Assembly (NCBI GenBank): GCA_963082975.1
Contig: OY720345.1
Coordinates: forward strand, 28,900,611 to 28,964,610
Direction: 5' to 3'
Source of the DNA: Labia minor
Taxonomy: Eukaryota; Arthropoda; Insecta; Dermaptera; Spongiphoridae
Length of the DNA stretch: 64,000 nucleotides
Shown piece after piece: positions 62,057 to 64,000 of the stretch. Under the pieces are notes generated by a model. That model was not told where the DNA came from, ran no database searches, and saw only the letters and a list, made by a program, of their open reading frames with translations. The position numbers were made by a program, and so were the translations under genes. Within the stretch, counting starts at the first letter, position 1. Every line of letters starts with the position of its first letter.

Positions 62057-64000
62057 CGTGGACGATCAACGACTGACGAAATGCAATATGTAAAACGGAA
62101 TAGTCAGACGGAGAATCGATCACCAACACCGATGCGCGTTCCATCTTTTAAAAATCTACACGCTACTTAAGACATCAACTCACCTCGGATAAGATGATTT
62201 ATACCATCACATTAAATTTAGATAAATAAAAAAAAAAAATAGTCAAATAAATACTATATTCAAATGTACATATATAATTTTAATGAACATTTATTAGTAT
62301 AACCAGAATTCTAAAGAAAAGTTATCGAATATTTAGAAAATTATTGATTGATTCGTAAAAATAAATTTCTCAATTGTTAAAGATAATAAATAAAGAACTT
62401 AGCACAAATTGTCAATAAGATAATTACATAATCAAAAATTTTGAATTTTTAATAAAATTTTGTTAATACTAATTTAATAAATATCTATAAAATACAATTT
62501 TATACAAAATCATTACTAACTTACAAAAGTCGTAAAATTGTAGGTGATATAGTTATATACATAGTGAATATATTGATATTTTAATAATGAGGTTTGAAAT
62601 TGCCGCCTTGTATCATGTTTTGACAACAATTAAAACTATCTATTTGTGGACCTGATTTATCATATAATATTTTCTAAAGTCAGTCAATGTATTGATTTGT
62701 CTATATTTTTTTAAACATACCTCAATACATATTGACAGAGCTGGATAAAGGAGCGGGTAAACGGCCCTGGGCGCAAGACTTTGAGGGGCGCCGATATAAA
62801 AATAAATATTTTTTACAATCATTATTTTTGTGTAAGTTTTACATTTTAATACTATTTTTTTAATTTGCAGTAATTTGCAGTAATTTGTACCTGTATATTG
62901 ATTAATTAACATGATTTGAAATAAATTAACATTCAATTTTTAACTTAATACATTACTATTGTCGTTTCAACTTGATTAGTTTACTTGTAAACTTGTCATT
63001 TTAGTTTGCTCTTTCAAATGATGTATTTTGTAATACTTTTCATTCCATTAAAATGATTTAAATAACAGGAAGGTTGTTATTTTGTGAATAGTTAGAATAT
63101 ATTTTGTAGGTCTGATCTAAAATTTGATATCAAGTAAAATAATATTTATTTTTATATATATTTATTATGAAATTGAACTATCTCAAGTTGAAATATCGTT
63201 TTTAAGATGAACAAAGAGAAATTTAGATTTAAAAGAAAAAAATTTTAAAAAAAAAGTTGTTTTAAGACTTGATATATTCAATGTATTGATTTTTAAGTTT
63301 TTTCTTATGTTTTGATTTTTAATTTTTTTTTTTTTTTATGATTTGATTTTTATATTTTTTTTTTTATGTTTCGATTTTTAATTTTTTTTTTATTTTAAAA
63401 TTAATCTTGAAGTCTATTCTTATATCAATTTCTTTATCAACCAATTCATTAAATCTATTAAAAGACAATAATCAAAAATTATTAATCAATGACTTCTAAC
63501 GAAATAGCTTTATTTAAAAAAAACAAATCTTTTCAACCCTATAATAATATAGATGAATAGATCAAAAGAAATATATCGTCAATGAAAATATAAATAAATG
63601 ATTGGTTAGATTAATTCAATAATTGGTAGCGATGATCATTAAACAAGAATATTAAAGGAAAGGAACTTTTCTAAAGAAGAATATTTAATTGAATATATAT
63701 ATATATATATATTCAATGAGAGATTATAGAAAAGAACAAAAAAGGATATAAAATTATCATTTAATAATTCATGTGGATATATCTATAGGAAATATTATTA
63801 TCATTAATATAGAAAAGAAAGAAAAATATTACAAAAAAATTTTCTTTCAAAGTTTGCCAAGAAATTATTATAGTTATTAATAGATTATTGACGAGGCTTT
63901 TATATACAAAGAAATATCAGTTGGTTACTTATTTATCAATCTTATTGACAAGTATTATAACAATATTCCTTATAAATGTATAATATAATTAATGTATAAT
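62057..64000. other. Upstream region of receptor B
   Basis: A minus-strand open frame beginning at ATG 62142-62144 overlaps the receptor start in another frame; a GAG/gtgagt donor lies near 62183, so the 5' leader may be spliced. A G-rich patch at 62739-62800 (GGCCCTGGGCGCAAGAC) looks like a worn hAT fragment. A T-rich minisatellite lies at 63284-63405. The rest is AT-rich and I see no gene or promoter I can support. Confidence 0.5.
63284..63405 (+). repeat. T-rich minisatellite
   Basis: Three or so units of the type TTATGTTTTGATTTTTAA followed by a poly-T run, with small variations (TATGATTTGATTTTTA, TATGTTTCGATTTTTAA). Confidence 0.6.

Overview
This is a eukaryotic nuclear window, strongly AT-rich, with spliced genes, long introns and many transposon remnants. 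Two gene families point to an arthropod, most likely an insect: seven-transmembrane gustatory receptors ending in the TYhhhhhQF signature, and a pickpocket-type DEG/ENaC channel. Species or order cannot be settled from the sequence.

Four gene models can be built exon by exon. (1) 128-15609, plus strand: the 3' part of a gene for a protein with a disordered Ser/Arg/Pro/Tyr-rich N-terminal region and two transmembrane helices; one intron is about 13.8 kb. (2) 19838-26868, plus strand: a complete 11-exon DEG/ENaC subunit (421 codons plus stop), one of whose introns appears to use a GC-AG splice pair. (3) 28466-42708, minus strand: gustatory receptor A, eight coding exons, with a BEL/Pao retrotransposon in its 10.6-kb first intron. 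(4) 51647-62056, minus strand: gustatory receptor B, a tandem paralogue with the same phase-0 exon architecture; its second exon was not found and its 5' end looks frameshifted. The DEG/ENaC and receptor genes are both of chemosensory type, but nothing in the DNA shows that they are co-regulated.

The rest is transposon-derived or featureless AT-rich DNA. Recognisable are: three related families of Helentron-associated (HINE/DINE-1-like) elements with short inverted ends, a TG/GTCY microsatellite and a terminal hairpin; five mariner remnants; one BEL/Pao element with matching LTRs and a 5-bp target duplication but a broken pol and no visible gag; hAT elements, two with perfect 8-bp target duplications; TTAA-flanked piggyBac-like MITEs; tRNA-derived SINEs; and fragments of a non-LTR retrotransposon.

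The most unusual observations are: the same catalytic Asp-to-Val change in three different mariner copies; a core module shared by otherwise distinct HINE families; a 252-bp TTAA-flanked near-complete hairpin; a GC-rich, strand-asymmetric block inside the BEL element; and mobile-element insertions in most introns of receptor B. No CRISPR array, rRNA gene or genuine tRNA gene was seen.
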